From assembly GCA_938004075.1 (NCBI GenBank), contig CALKWP010000018.1, positions 1 through 26,261 on the forward strand: 26,261 nucleotides of DNA, given 5' to 3'. Below are positions 7,627-15,271 of this stretch, in pieces. The notes under the pieces are model-generated. The model worked only from the letters and a program-made list of their open reading frames with translations, did no database searches and had not been told where the DNA came from. Positions within the stretch are counted from its first letter, which is position 1; every line of letters begins with the position of its first letter. This DNA comes from an uncultured Methanomassiliicoccales archaeon (GTDB lineage Archaea; Thermoplasmatota; Thermoplasmata; SG8-5). The translations under genes were made by a program, and so were the position numbers.

Positions 7627-7866
7627 TCACACGACTTCCATGACAACAACGTCACGAACGGCCTTCATGTGCTTGAATGGGAGTATCAATCGGCCCTGGG
7701 CATCCGTCCTGTAGAGGCGAATCTCAACCTCGGTCGCGGGCATGACAAGGACATGCTGCAGCTCTCCGGTGACCGTGTCCACCACGAAGTTCTCTATCAT
7801 ACCGAGTATTTGGCCTTCATTTGTCATCACGGTCTTTCCGCGCAGTTCTGAAACGAATTTCTTCAT
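7627..7866 (-). CDS. PRC-barrel domain protein (79 aa)
   Basis: A tiny single-domain protein matching the PRC-barrel fold (as in the photosynthetic reaction centre H subunit and RimM). It has an N-terminal RGKTVMTNEGQILGMIENF strand pair, a VDTVTGELQHVLV turn and a C-terminal ILPFKHMKAVRDVVVME strand. Stand-alone archaeal copies of this size are common and of unknown role; RNA- or protein-binding roles have been suggested for the fold. I chose the ATG at 7866 because GAGGTGA lies five bases upstream at 7872-7878. An in-frame ATG at 7899 inside the Cdc48 gene has no such site. The gene begins 10 bp after the Cdc48 stop, and its ribosome site overlaps that stop, so it is probably co-transcribed and coupled with Cdc48. 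Confidence 0.85.
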   Translation of the reverse strand: MKKFVSELRGKTVMTNEGQILGMIENFVVDTVTGELQHVLVMPATEVEIRLYRTDAQGRLILPFKHMKAVRDVVVMEVV

Positions 7867-7871
7867 GTCTC

Positions 7872-7878
7872 TCACCTC
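7872..7878 (-). promoter_or_regulatory. Ribosome binding site deciding the PRC-barrel start
   Basis: GAGGTGA on the minus strand, five bases before the ATG at 7866 and overlapping the Cdc48 TGA stop. It favours the 79-residue form over the 90-residue reading from 7899. Confidence 0.8.
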
Positions 7879-10096
7879 AAGCGTAGTATGCTGGCCCATC
7901 TTTTTGCTTCCGGTCGGTCGGCCCGCTCTGTAACGATTCCCTAATAGATTCGTAATATTTGATAGTTTCTTTTGTCACCGATGCCTTGACGACCTTCAAA
8001 GCTGCCTCGAAATGGGCGCGCTTCACTTCCTTGATTTCTATGTTCTCCCTGAGCGCTATCATCCCGGCTTCCCTGCATACCCCCTCGATGTCCGCGCCGA
8101 CATAGCCTTCAGTGGAATCCGCAAGCCAGTCAAGGTCGACACTCTTCAATGGCATGCACTTGGTATGAACTTTGAATATCGCGAGCCTTGCTGCCCTGTC
8201 CGGCGCTCCGACGAACACCAGGCGGTCGAACCTGCCTGTCCTGAGCAATGCCTTGTCCATGATGTCCGGGCGGTTGGTCGCTCCGATTATCACGACGCCT
8301 TCCATGCTTTCCAACCCGTCCAGAGACGTGAGAATCTGGTTCACGACCCTTTCGGTCGCGCCGGAATCGCTTGAAGAACCTCTTGCAGGCGCGATGGCAT
8401 CTATCTCATCCAGGAATACAATGGATGGCGAAACCTGCTTGGCTTTCTTGAATATGAGCCGAACGGCCTTCTCGCTCTCGCCAACCCATTTGGACATGAC
8501 CTCCGGTCCTTTGATGGAAATGAAATTCGCCTCGGATTCATGAGCGACCGCCTTGGCCAGAAGGGTCTTTCCGGTGCCCGGCGGCCCGTAAAGCAGAATG
8601 CCTCTCGGGGGCTTGATGCCTATCCTCTTGAAGGCGTCCGGCTGCTTCAGCGGCAGTTCCACGGCTTCCTTGAGGGAGCGTTTCACTTCCTCCAGGCCGC
8701 CAACGTCGTCCCAGGTGATGGTCGGCATCTCCACTAGGACCTCGCGCATCGCGCTCGGTTCTACTTCCTTGAGCGCTTCCCGGAAATCGTCCCTGGTGAC
8801 TTCCATCTTCTCCACTATCTCGGTTGGAATGGGCTGGTCCAGGTCCAGCTCCGGAAGATACCTTCTCAGCGCCTTCATTGCCGCTTCCCTGCCGAGCGCG
8901 GCAAGGTCCGCTCCCACGAATCCGTGAGTGACGGCGGCAAACTCATCCAGCAGCCTGGAGCGTGAGAAATCGTCCCCGGCAATGGGCATCCCCCTGGTGT
9001 GGATCTCCATTACCTCCTTCCTTCCGGCGCAATCGGGAACCCCTATCTCTATCTCCCTGTCGAACCTGCCAGGCCTTCTCAGGGCCTCGTCGATTGAGTC
9101 CTCACGGTTGGTCGCCGCGATGACGATGACATTGCCCCGGGAGCTGAGCCCGTCCATCAGTGTGAGCAACTGGGCGACGACGCGACGCTCAACCTCGCCC
9201 TGGACCTCGTCGCGCTTAGGCGCGATGGAATCCAGCTCATCAATGAAAATGACCGATGGCGCGTTCTTCTCCGCCTCATCGAACTTCTCTCTAAGTTTTT
9301 CCTCGCTCTGGCCGTAGTACTTGGAAATTATCTCCGGGCCCTGGATGGAGTAGAAGCTGGCGCCGGCCTCGTTGGCAACGGCTTTGGCGATGAGTGTCTT
9401 GCCGGTTCCCGGGGGGCCATACAGCAGAACGCCCTTCGGGGGTGTGATGCCCAGTCGTCTGAAAAGCTCCGGATGCTTGAGCGGAAGCTCGATCATCTCC
9501 CTGACGCGCTGCAGCTCGTCCCGCAGGCCGCCGATGTCCTCGTACGCGATTTTTGAAGCCACATGGTCGTCCTCGGAAACCGCTTCCTCCTTCAGTTCCA
9601 GATTGGTAGACTTCGTCATGATTACAATATCTTTGGGAGTGGTGTTCACCACCTTGAACGGGATATTCCCGCTGAGCCCTACGCCTGGAATGAGCAGGAT
9701 GTCGCCCTTCACCATAGGCCTCTGCCCCAGGCCCCGCTTGATGAACTCCTCGATGCCCTCGCCGAACCTTACCCTGGAGCCTTCCGAAACAAGAGGTGCC
9801 AGAACAATCTTGGTTGCAGGCGCCACAGTGGCCTTCCTTATCTCGACCTTGTCCCCGGGAGAGACGCCGGCGCACAGCCTCAGCATGTTGCACATCCGAA
9901 CTATGCCCTTTCCTTCGTCATCCATCATCAGCTTGAAAACCCTCGCAGTAGTCTTCTTGGTGCCGACAACCTCTACGATGTCTTCCACATCCACTCCCAG
10001 GGCCATTCTGGACTTTGTGTCGATCCGCACCCTTCCCAGACCTATGTCGGACTGGTTCTTCGCTCCTTCCACTTTCAATATCAGACTGTTGGGCAT
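7877..10096 (-). CDS. cdc48: Cdc48/VAT-type AAA+ ATPase
   Basis: A 739-residue protein of full family length that unfolds proteins by threading them through a hexameric double ring. Domains in order: the CDC48 N double-psi barrel (about 1-100); the N-terminal CDC48_2 subdomain (about 100-170); D1 with Walker A GPPGTGKT (227-234), pore loop KYYG (259-262) and Walker B FIDE (284-287); D2 with Walker A GPPGTGKT (504-511), pore loop KWVG (536-539) and Walker B FLDE (561-564). The arginine-finger regions RPGRFDR and RTGRFDR are present. The last residues, AYYA, fit the HbYX pattern that docks archaeal Cdc48 and PAN on the 20S proteasome. The start is supported by GAGGA at 10101-10105. It lies 79 bp after the phosphomevalonate dehydratase small subunit and just before the PRC-barrel gene. 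Confidence 0.97.
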   Translation of the reverse strand: MPNSLILKVEGAKNQSDIGLGRVRIDTKSRMALGVDVEDIVEVVGTKKTTARVFKLMMDDEGKGIVRMCNMLRLCAGVSPGDKVEIRKATVAPATKIVLAPLVSEGSRVRFGEGIEEFIKRGLGQRPMVKGDILLIPGVGLSGNIPFKVVNTTPKDIVIMTKSTNLELKEEAVSEDDHVASKIAYEDIGGLRDELQRVREMIELPLKHPELFRRLGITPPKGVLLYGPPGTGKTLIAKAVANEAGASFYSIQGPEIISKYYGQSEEKLREKFDEAEKNAPSVIFIDELDSIAPKRDEVQGEVERRVVAQLLTLMDGLSSRGNVIVIAATNREDSIDEALRRPGRFDREIEIGVPDCAGRKEVMEIHTRGMPIAGDDFSRSRLLDEFAAVTHGFVGADLAALGREAAMKALRRYLPELDLDQPIPTEIVEKMEVTRDDFREALKEVEPSAMREVLVEMPTITWDDVGGLEEVKRSLKEAVELPLKQPDAFKRIGIKPPRGILLYGPPGTGKTLLAKAVAHESEANFISIKGPEVMSKWVGESEKAVRLIFKKAKQVSPSIVFLDEIDAIAPARGSSSDSGATERVVNQILTSLDGLESMEGVVIIGATNRPDIMDKALLRTGRFDRLVFVGAPDRAARLAIFKVHTKCMPLKSVDLDWLADSTEGYVGADIEGVCREAGMIALRENIEIKEVKRAHFEAALKVVKASVTKETIKYYESIRESLQSGPTDRKQKDGPAYYA

Positions 10097-10124
10097 TGTC
10101 TCCTCAACCTGTAATCCAGTTGCG

Positions 10125-10132
10125 GATTTATG
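10125..10132 (-). promoter_or_regulatory. Possible TATA box before cdc48
   Basis: CATAAATC on the minus strand, preceded by an A-rich CAAAG stretch, lies about 30 bases before the cdc48 ATG in the 79-bp gap after the isoprenoid genes. It may give Cdc48 its own transcript, but it would leave only a short leader and is a weak match. Confidence 0.3.
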
Positions 10133-10175
10133 CTTTGTGGGAACATTATCATGCGCAGGATTTTTGAAAAGGCAA

Positions 10176-10559
10176 TCACGCCTTCTCCACCGTTCCCGCG
10201 TCCGCGTCCACTACCAGCATGTCTCCTGTTTCAATCTGGTTGATATCAATCCCATCGACGCAGGGAATCCCCGCAAGTATGACTCCGGTGGCTACGATTG
10301 TTTCAGTCTCCTTGTTGATTATGGCTGCCGGGCCGACGCCGTTCTTGGCCAGCCCGTAGATTACATAGGAGCCCACCGTGGAACCCTTTCCGCATGGGAA
10401 AACAAGCACCTTCCCGGTGACGCATTTGCCTTCCAGGGGATGTCCCTTGTCTATGACTATGCCGGTCTTCGCGTCTATCCCGCCGTAGAATCCTATCGGC
10501 TCACTGGAGACAATGGCTTCCGCCCTGGCCTTTCCCGGGCTTATCATCCTTCCCTTCAT
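10176..10559 (-). CDS. Phosphomevalonate dehydratase small subunit (AcnX swivel domain)
   Basis: A 127-residue swivel-domain subunit (former DUF126) of the AcnX-type aconitase that dehydrates (R)-mevalonate 5-phosphate to trans-anhydromevalonate 5-phosphate in the archaeal mevalonate pathway. Diagnostic features are the GKVLVFPCGKGSTVGSY segment (residues 49-65, with the Gly/Ser-rich active-site loop), the NKETETIVATGVILAGIP strand-turn and VDGID near 101-105. The frame stays open further upstream, but family similarity starts only at this ATG. That ATG also overlaps the large-subunit stop in an ATGA, a classic coupling arrangement that would keep the two subunits in balance. Separate large and small subunits are usual in archaea. 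Confidence 0.92.
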   Translation of the reverse strand: MKGRMISPGKARAEAIVSSEPIGFYGGIDAKTGIVIDKGHPLEGKCVTGKVLVFPCGKGSTVGSYVIYGLAKNGVGPAAIINKETETIVATGVILAGIPCVDGIDINQIETGDMLVVDADAGTVEKA

Positions 10560-11743
10560 TTCAATGCCCCCTTGACGAGTTCCTCTACGCTGTGGAACAC
10601 CACTTTCTGATTGCAGAAGCCAGGCAGGTAATTCGCCGCCTTTCCGGAATTGACTCCGGTGCACGAGTATCCCATGTCCTCTATTGGGGAAACCACCATG
10701 CAGGTGTCGGCCACCACCCGCCCGCCGGCCTTCTCGATTGTCTCGGTGAATCCCATGCGGTCTGCAGCCTCTTTCATCACTCTGGATGTGCATATCCAGA
10801 CCGGTTTCTTGAGGCTCTTTCCGGCCACCATGTCAGCCAGCGCGGATATCTCCCGCAGTGACGCGTGCGGGCAGCCCAGTATGATGATGTCCGGCTCCTG
10901 GCCGGTGTTGAGCTTGTCGAATGTCGCTTTCAGTTCTTCCTTCCCAACATGGAATCTCTCCAGCCCGGAGACATCGAAGTCCCTGGCTTCTGGTGTGCAG
11001 CCCTCGGCATGGTAGAGCGCCACGGCTCCGGACGCAGCCATTGCCGCACCCAGGGCTTTTAATTGATCCGTGTTCGGGTTCTTGAGCCCCTTGAAATAGG
11101 GATTCTTGTTCTTCACCAATTTCCCCACATGGTAGCCCAGCGCGCCGTAATCAACATTGAATTTCAGGTCCGCGTCAACTTCGATGACCACGTCTGGCTT
11201 CCGATTCTCGTCCAGATGCAACCCGTAGTTCGGAGTGACGCCGCAGATGGCGGCGGCCAGCGCCGACGGCCCGCCCTCGCGGTTCGTCCTTGCGCCGATT
11301 ACCGAGTTGGAGAATGAGACTGCTGACGATTCCGACCAGGCGATGCTCTCCCTGAACCTGGGCAGGTTGCCAGCCAAATAAGGCGTGCAGGTCGCGGTTA
11401 CCACTATGCCCATCTTCCGGAACGCTTCCATGATGCGTATCTGGTTCCTGGCGAAGTCCTCGGGGAAGCCAATCTCCTTCCAGTTCTCCATGTCCATGCC
11501 AGCAGGGTTGAGATAAGTCAGCACCTTCACTTTGGCGCCTTTGGCTGCTATATCCTCCAGGAAATCCAGGCCAGGATCCCCAATCGACTTGTAGGAAACG
11601 CCGGCGACCTGGACTGAGCCAACAGGTATCATCCTCTCGGCGCCGTATATCTCGCCCAGCCTCACCAGAAGGCGCAAAGACCTCTGCGCCACCTCGCCGT
11701 TCTCGCCGTCCAGCATTGCCTCCTCTTCTCTCGTCAGATACAT
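10556..11743 (-). CDS. Phosphomevalonate dehydratase large subunit (AcnX catalytic)
   Basis: A 395-residue AcnX large subunit, the iron-sulfur catalytic half of phosphomevalonate dehydratase. Family landmarks are the opening MYLTREEEAML, a Cys in TATCTPYLAGNLP (C119), SFSNSVIGARTNREGGPSAL (143-162), LGCPHASLREI with C291, and the C-terminal DTCMVV (C348) and SCTGVNSGKAANYLPGF (C361) segments. Several of these cysteines should hold the cluster. I chose the ATG at 11743, with GGGAG eight bases upstream; it overlaps the end of the preceding LpdD-like gene by 10 bp. A TTG 18 bases earlier is less likely. The neighbours (UbiD-like decarboxylase upstream, small subunit downstream) strongly favour the mevalonate role over cis-3-hydroxyproline dehydratase, the other known AcnX activity. 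Confidence 0.93.
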   Translation of the reverse strand: MYLTREEEAMLDGENGEVAQRSLRLLVRLGEIYGAERMIPVGSVQVAGVSYKSIGDPGLDFLEDIAAKGAKVKVLTYLNPAGMDMENWKEIGFPEDFARNQIRIMEAFRKMGIVVTATCTPYLAGNLPRFRESIAWSESSAVSFSNSVIGARTNREGGPSALAAAICGVTPNYGLHLDENRKPDVVIEVDADLKFNVDYGALGYHVGKLVKNKNPYFKGLKNPNTDQLKALGAAMAASGAVALYHAEGCTPEARDFDVSGLERFHVGKEELKATFDKLNTGQEPDIIILGCPHASLREISALADMVAGKSLKKPVWICTSRVMKEAADRMGFTETIEKAGGRVVADTCMVVSPIEDMGYSCTGVNSGKAANYLPGFCNQKVVFHSVEELVKGALK

Positions 11744-12051
11744 TTCAACAACTCCCTGCAATTTGCGACCAGCTTGTCAATATCGGACTTGCTGGCATTC
11801 TCAATGTGAATCCCTCCGGTGGCCAGCACCGGGACCCCGTATTTCTCGCATGCCCCCCTGGCCAATGGCAGAAGAACGTCAACATCGCGGTGGCCCTTCA
11901 CCTCCATCACGTCCTCTTCGCCGTCCGGTGTGACGTAGGCAGCACCGCCGACATGGGATGACTCTCCGCCGCCGAGCATCAGGACAAGACCCTTATCCAG
12001 CTCCTGCTTTTTCACCCAGACCCTGTGCTTTCCTTCACCGGCGGTAATCAT
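11734..12051 (-). CDS. LpdD-like small protein, putative prenyl-FMN helper
   Basis: A 105-residue protein lying between the UbiD-like decarboxylase and the AcnX subunits, overlapping both (17 bp and 10 bp). The GGGESSHVGGAAYV stretch, the KGHRD segment and the C-terminal GIHIENASKSDIDKL resemble the LpdD / PAC_BAC family. In that family a GG-x-x-x-HIG motif and a GIH motif are conserved, and LpdD accompanies UbiD-type gallate decarboxylases. The family match is from memory of those motifs and is not certain. LpdD-like proteins have been proposed to help prenylated-FMN handling, so a maturation role for the neighbouring decarboxylase is a reasonable inference. The start is supported by GAGGTGA six bases upstream, inside the UbiD coding end. 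If it is not LpdD-like, it is still an operon member under tight translational coupling. Confidence 0.85.
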   Translation of the reverse strand: MITAGEGKHRVWVKKQELDKGLVLMLGGGESSHVGGAAYVTPDGEEDVMEVKGHRDVDVLLPLARGACEKYGVPVLATGGIHIENASKSDIDKLVANCRELLKCI

Positions 12052-13342
12052 CGAGCTTCACCTCTCCATACTTTACTCGTACATATTTTGCAGGGTCCAC
12101 GCCGGCCGGCATCGTCGCATCCAGCCCGACCTTGTCGGTGAGCGTCTTCTTCCCGGAGTGATTGCCGCTGGGGTCAAGCGAGGAGCCTGGCTGGTCCAGC
12201 AATGTCACGGCATCCTTCCCTGCCTGGAACCTGGTTGCCAGCGCCCATTCGACTGCGACCGGGTCGTATATGTCCACATCATCGTCAACGATTATCACAT
12301 GCTTCATGCTCTTGTGGCCCTCGAATGCCGCTGCTATGGCTTTTTTCCCGTCATCCGGATTTTTCTTCTTTATCTGAACAATGGAGTGAAGCCAGCTTCC
12401 CCCGCCGATGGTGACGAGGACATTCTTGCAATCCACGACTTTGCTAACTTCATCGTAAATGGTCGGCTCCTTGGGCATGCCCATGAGGATCTTGTGCTCC
12501 ATCCTCCCGGGGAGAAGGGCCTGGTACATGGCATCCTTCCTGTGCGTTATGCAATCCACGACGAAAACCGGCTCCTGGCGCTCGAAGTCCCTGGTCTCGG
12601 TCAAGTCAACGAACGGTCCTTCCCTGTCAACTTCCTTAATCAGCCGGCCTTCAAGGACCAACTCCGCATCCGCCGGAACCTCCAGGTCCTTGGTGATGCA
12701 TTTCACAAGCGACGTTGGATCCAGGGCATTCGCGATTGCCAGCTCGTCCACTCCCGGTTCTGGCCCGAGCGACGCAGCCACCATTACCGCTACTGAATTG
12801 CCAATGCATATCGCCATCTCCAGCTCCCCCGGGACCTTGTCATAGGTTGTCCGCGTTTGCCTCTTCGGGATAAGCCTGGCAGTGCAGCGGTCCTTGCCGA
12901 TCTGCATCAGCCTGTGGTAGCAAGCATTCCTTCCGGTATCGGGATCCTTGATAATGGCCACCGTGGCGCTGGCATACCGTCCGCCGTCTCCCGGCAGGTG
13001 CAGCAGAAAAGGAATTTTGTCCAGATCGGGATTCTTGATTATAACTTCCTGGCACGGCGCTTTGTCCACCATTGGCGGCGGAACAGGGTTGCGAAGCGCT
13101 TCGACTGTCTTTCCCAGCAGCTTCTCCTTGGTGGTCCCCAGGGCCTTCGCGATTGTATCCCTGGATGAAGTGATGCCGCCGAAGATAGGGAAATCGAATC
13201 CCTTGACGTTCTCGAAAATAGTGGGCTGCTCCCCGAGGGCATTCAGGACATTGGCCAGTTCGTATTCCGTGTTTATCTCTCTTGTAATCCTGACAAGCTT
13301 TCCGTCCTTCTCCAGGTCAGATAGAAAATCTCTAAGGTTCAT
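12035..13342 (-). CDS. UbiD-family decarboxylase, likely anhydromevalonate phosphate decarboxylase
   Basis: A 435-residue UbiD-family enzyme. With prenylated FMN and metal it should decarboxylate trans-anhydromevalonate 5-phosphate to isopentenyl phosphate, which isopentenyl phosphate kinase then converts to IPP. Family signs: MNLRDFLSDLEKDGKLVRIT at the N-terminus, R156 in TARLIPKR, the REGPF block with E241 and D246 (the acidic pair near the flavin; Asp in the second place also occurs in E. coli UbiD), ALLPGRMEHK (275-284) and the LDPSGNHSGKKT C-terminal motif (389-400). It is the first gene of the operon, ahead of the LpdD-like protein and both phosphomevalonate dehydratase subunits. This context is the main reason for assigning the mevalonate role rather than an aromatic acid decarboxylase. 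The start has GGTGA four bases upstream. The kinase and the UbiX flavin prenyltransferase are not in the window. Confidence 0.93.
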   Translation of the reverse strand: MNLRDFLSDLEKDGKLVRITREINTEYELANVLNALGEQPTIFENVKGFDFPIFGGITSSRDTIAKALGTTKEKLLGKTVEALRNPVPPPMVDKAPCQEVIIKNPDLDKIPFLLHLPGDGGRYASATVAIIKDPDTGRNACYHRLMQIGKDRCTARLIPKRQTRTTYDKVPGELEMAICIGNSVAVMVAASLGPEPGVDELAIANALDPTSLVKCITKDLEVPADAELVLEGRLIKEVDREGPFVDLTETRDFERQEPVFVVDCITHRKDAMYQALLPGRMEHKILMGMPKEPTIYDEVSKVVDCKNVLVTIGGGSWLHSIVQIKKKNPDDGKKAIAAAFEGHKSMKHVIIVDDDVDIYDPVAVEWALATRFQAGKDAVTLLDQPGSSLDPSGNHSGKKTLTDKVGLDATMPAGVDPAKYVRVKYGEVKLDDYRR

Positions 13343-13378
13343 TGGTTCACCATGCCTCGGACGGATAATCGGGGCGGG

Positions 13379-13387
13379 ATATTTAAA
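13379..13387 (-). promoter_or_regulatory. TATA box of the isoprenoid operon
   Basis: TTTAAATAT on the minus strand, centred about 41 bases before the UbiD ATG. It predicts a transcript start near 13358 and a leader of about 16 bases containing the GGTGA ribosome site. It is the only good TATA match in the 112-bp gap after PAN. Confidence 0.5.
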
Positions 13388-13454
13388 ATTGGTGCGGGAG
13401 GATACGCTGAACGCCGAATTGAATTATAGAGGTATGCTGTTGTGTTCAGATGTT

Positions 13455-14678
13455 CTACGCGAACATCTTGGAACCTTCTCCAATGTTATCGGTCTCGACT
13501 GTCACGACCTTGTCGATTCCCTTGGTGAAGTCCAGCATCTTGACCTTGGTGCGATCCTCTCTGATGGCGAACATGCCTGCCTCCGTGCAGATTGCCTTGA
13601 TGTCCGCGCCGCTGACGCCCTCGGTCCTGGAAGCCAGCTCCTCGAAATTGACGTCGCTGGCGATGCTCATCCTCTTTGTGTGAATCTTGAATATCTGGGT
13701 CCTGGCTAGGTAGTTGGGCACCGGGATGGTGATTATCCTGTCGAACCTTCCCGGCCTGAGAAGCGCGTCATCCAGTATGTCCGGGCGGTTGGTGGCGCCG
13801 ATTATCTTGACGTCCTCCATTGGATCGAATCCATCGAGCTCGGCAAGAAGCTGCATGAGCGTCCTCTGAACCTCGCGGTCGCCGGATGTCGCCACTTCCA
13901 GCCTCTTTGCGCCAACGGAATCAAGCTCGTCAATGAAAACGATAGTGGGAGCTTTCTCTCTGGCCATGTCGAACAATTCTCTCACAAGGCGCGCGCCTTC
14001 TCCGATGTACTTCTGGACCAACTCCGAACCTACGAACCTGATGAATGTGGCATTGGTCTGATGGGCGACGGCTTTCGCCAGCATGGTCTTCCCGGTTCCT
14101 GGCGGTCCCACAAGGAGAACGCCTTTCGGCGGGTCTATTCCGACTTTCTGGTATAGCTCCGGCTTCAGCAACGGGTCCTCGACTGCTTCCCTTATCTCGC
14201 GCATCTGGTCCTCGAGTCCGCCAATGTCCTCGTAGCTTACCTCGGGCCTCTCTATGACCTCGCCACCAAGGACAACCGGGTCCAGGGATGGCGGCAGAAC
14301 TCCGACAACGGCCAGGCTCTGCTTGTTGAGTGCGACTCTGGCGCCGATTATGACATTCTCAGGGGATATGTACTCGGCAGTGGTGACGATGAAATCCGGA
14401 CCTGTGCTGCTCTTGACAACGACGCGACCATCAGTCAGCACATCCTTTATCGTGCCGATTATCATCGGCGGGGTCTTCATCCTGTCCAGCTCGAACCTGA
14501 GGCGCTGTATCTCCTTCTGGAGGCGGACCATCTCGCTCTTGATGTAGCGCTTCTCGCCCTCGCTCTGCTTGGCCTCGTCCATAAGCCTATCGTTCATGCT
14601 CTCCAGCGAGGCGATACGGTCCTTCAGCTCGGTTGAGAATTCTTCAATCTCGCCATCTGTCTTCTCATCATCGGTCAT
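13455..14678 (-). CDS. pan: Proteasome-activating nucleotidase PAN
   Basis: A 407-residue AAA+ ATPase that unfolds substrates and feeds them to the archaeal 20S proteasome as a hexameric ring. Order: N-terminal coiled coil (about 8-68), OB domain (about 70-140), and AAA+ domain with Walker A GPPGTGKT (191-198), pore loop KYIGEG (223-228), Walker B IVFIDE (246-251) and arginine-finger region LLRPGRFDR. It ends in MFA, an HbYX-type tail (hydrophobic, aromatic, any) that opens the 20S gate. I chose the ATG at 14678 because AGGTG lies six bases upstream; a GTG nine bases earlier is possible. Transcribed alone, divergent from mbf1. Proteasome subunit genes are not in the window. Confidence 0.96.
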   Translation of the reverse strand: MTDDEKTDGEIEEFSTELKDRIASLESMNDRLMDEAKQSEGEKRYIKSEMVRLQKEIQRLRFELDRMKTPPMIIGTIKDVLTDGRVVVKSSTGPDFIVTTAEYISPENVIIGARVALNKQSLAVVGVLPPSLDPVVLGGEVIERPEVSYEDIGGLEDQMREIREAVEDPLLKPELYQKVGIDPPKGVLLVGPPGTGKTMLAKAVAHQTNATFIRFVGSELVQKYIGEGARLVRELFDMAREKAPTIVFIDELDSVGAKRLEVATSGDREVQRTLMQLLAELDGFDPMEDVKIIGATNRPDILDDALLRPGRFDRIITIPVPNYLARTQIFKIHTKRMSIASDVNFEELASRTEGVSGADIKAICTEAGMFAIREDRTKVKMLDFTKGIDKVVTVETDNIGEGSKMFA

Positions 14679-14720
14679 ATTGTGCACCTGTTTGCCGGGG
14701 CGCAGTCTGGCATCCCATCG

Positions 14721-14750
14721 CTAACTATATATTGCCTCGCATATTTATGG
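14721..14750. promoter_or_regulatory. Divergent promoters of pan and mbf1
   Basis: The 92-bp gap between the two start codons holds overlapping TATA-like strings. CTATATAT at 14725-14732 suits the plus-strand mbf1 start, predicting transcription from about 14755. ATAAATAT on the minus strand at 14741-14748 suits pan. With boxes this close, the two transcripts are likely to compete or be co-regulated. Confidence 0.5.
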
Positions 14751-14770
14751 TTTACCCTGAAGGTGAAGAC

Positions 14771-15271
14771 ATGCTCTGTGAATTATGCGGCGCCGAGGTT
14801 CCCAGGACCAAACTTGTGATGGTCGAGGGCGCGGCTGTCAATGTCTGCGGGAAATGCGAGAGGTTCTCCAGCAGCGCTGCGGTGAAGACAAAGGACGGCG
14901 AGGTCGTTCTGCCTGATGTGGCTCAGAGGCTGGACAGCAGGGAGAAGCGCAGGACAGAGCGCGATATTTACCAAACTCCGGGCGAGAAGGAGCTGGCTAC
15001 CGATTACAGCGAACGGATAAGAATGGCCAGGCAGAAGATGGGAATGAACCAGGAGGAGCTTGGCCGGCTCATCAACGAGAAGAAGGGCGTCATCGTGAAC
15101 CTGGAGAACGGCTCAATGGTGCCCAACGACAAGCTGATATCCAAGCTGTGCAGGACCCTCAACATCACATTGATGGAGGTTCCCCAGGAAGCGGAAGAGC
15201 AGAAGAAGGCCGAATACACGAGGGGGCTCACCCTTGGCGATTTCATCAAGGTCAAGGAAAAGAAGAAGTAG
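14771..15271 (+). CDS. mbf1: Archaeal multiprotein bridging factor 1 (MBF1)
   Basis: A 166-residue protein with the archaeal MBF1 layout: an N-terminal zinc ribbon (C3, C6, C26, C29), a basic linker (EKRRTERDIYQTP) and a Cro/C1-type helix-turn-helix (about 75-135) containing MGMNQEELGRLINEKKGVI and the NLENGSMVPNDKLI recognition segment. In eukaryotes MBF1 is a coactivator and ribosome-associated quality factor; archaeal MBF1 binds ribosomal subunits and may act in translation. The start is fixed by AAGGTGA four bases upstream of the ATG and by the zinc ribbon at residue 3. It is divergent from pan and its 3' end overlaps the next gene by 38 bp. Confidence 0.95.
   Translation: MLCELCGAEVPRTKLVMVEGAAVNVCGKCERFSSSAAVKTKDGEVVLPDVAQRLDSREKRRTERDIYQTPGEKELATDYSERIRMARQKMGMNQEELGRLINEKKGVIVNLENGSMVPNDKLISKLCRTLNITLMEVPQEAEEQKKAEYTRGLTLGDFIKVKEKKK

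Noticed and set aside
9372..10610. Open plus-strand frame of 412 codons opposite cdc48 and the PMDh small subunit
   Set aside because: It spans two conserved genes and their gap on the other strand; this is a codon-bias shadow, not a gene.
10560..10793. 78-codon upstream extension of the PMDh small subunit
   Set aside because: The added residues are the large subunit read out of frame; the ATGA overlap start at 10559 matches the family N-terminus.
12590..12640. Asp246 in place of the second Glu of the UbiD E-R-E triad as a possible defect
   Set aside because: As I recall, E. coli UbiD also has Asp at this position, so it is a normal variant and not evidence of inactivity.
14633..14770. 46-codon upstream extension of MBF1
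   Set aside because: It runs through the divergent promoter and into pan; the ATG at 14771 has a strong ribosome site and begins the zinc ribbon directly.
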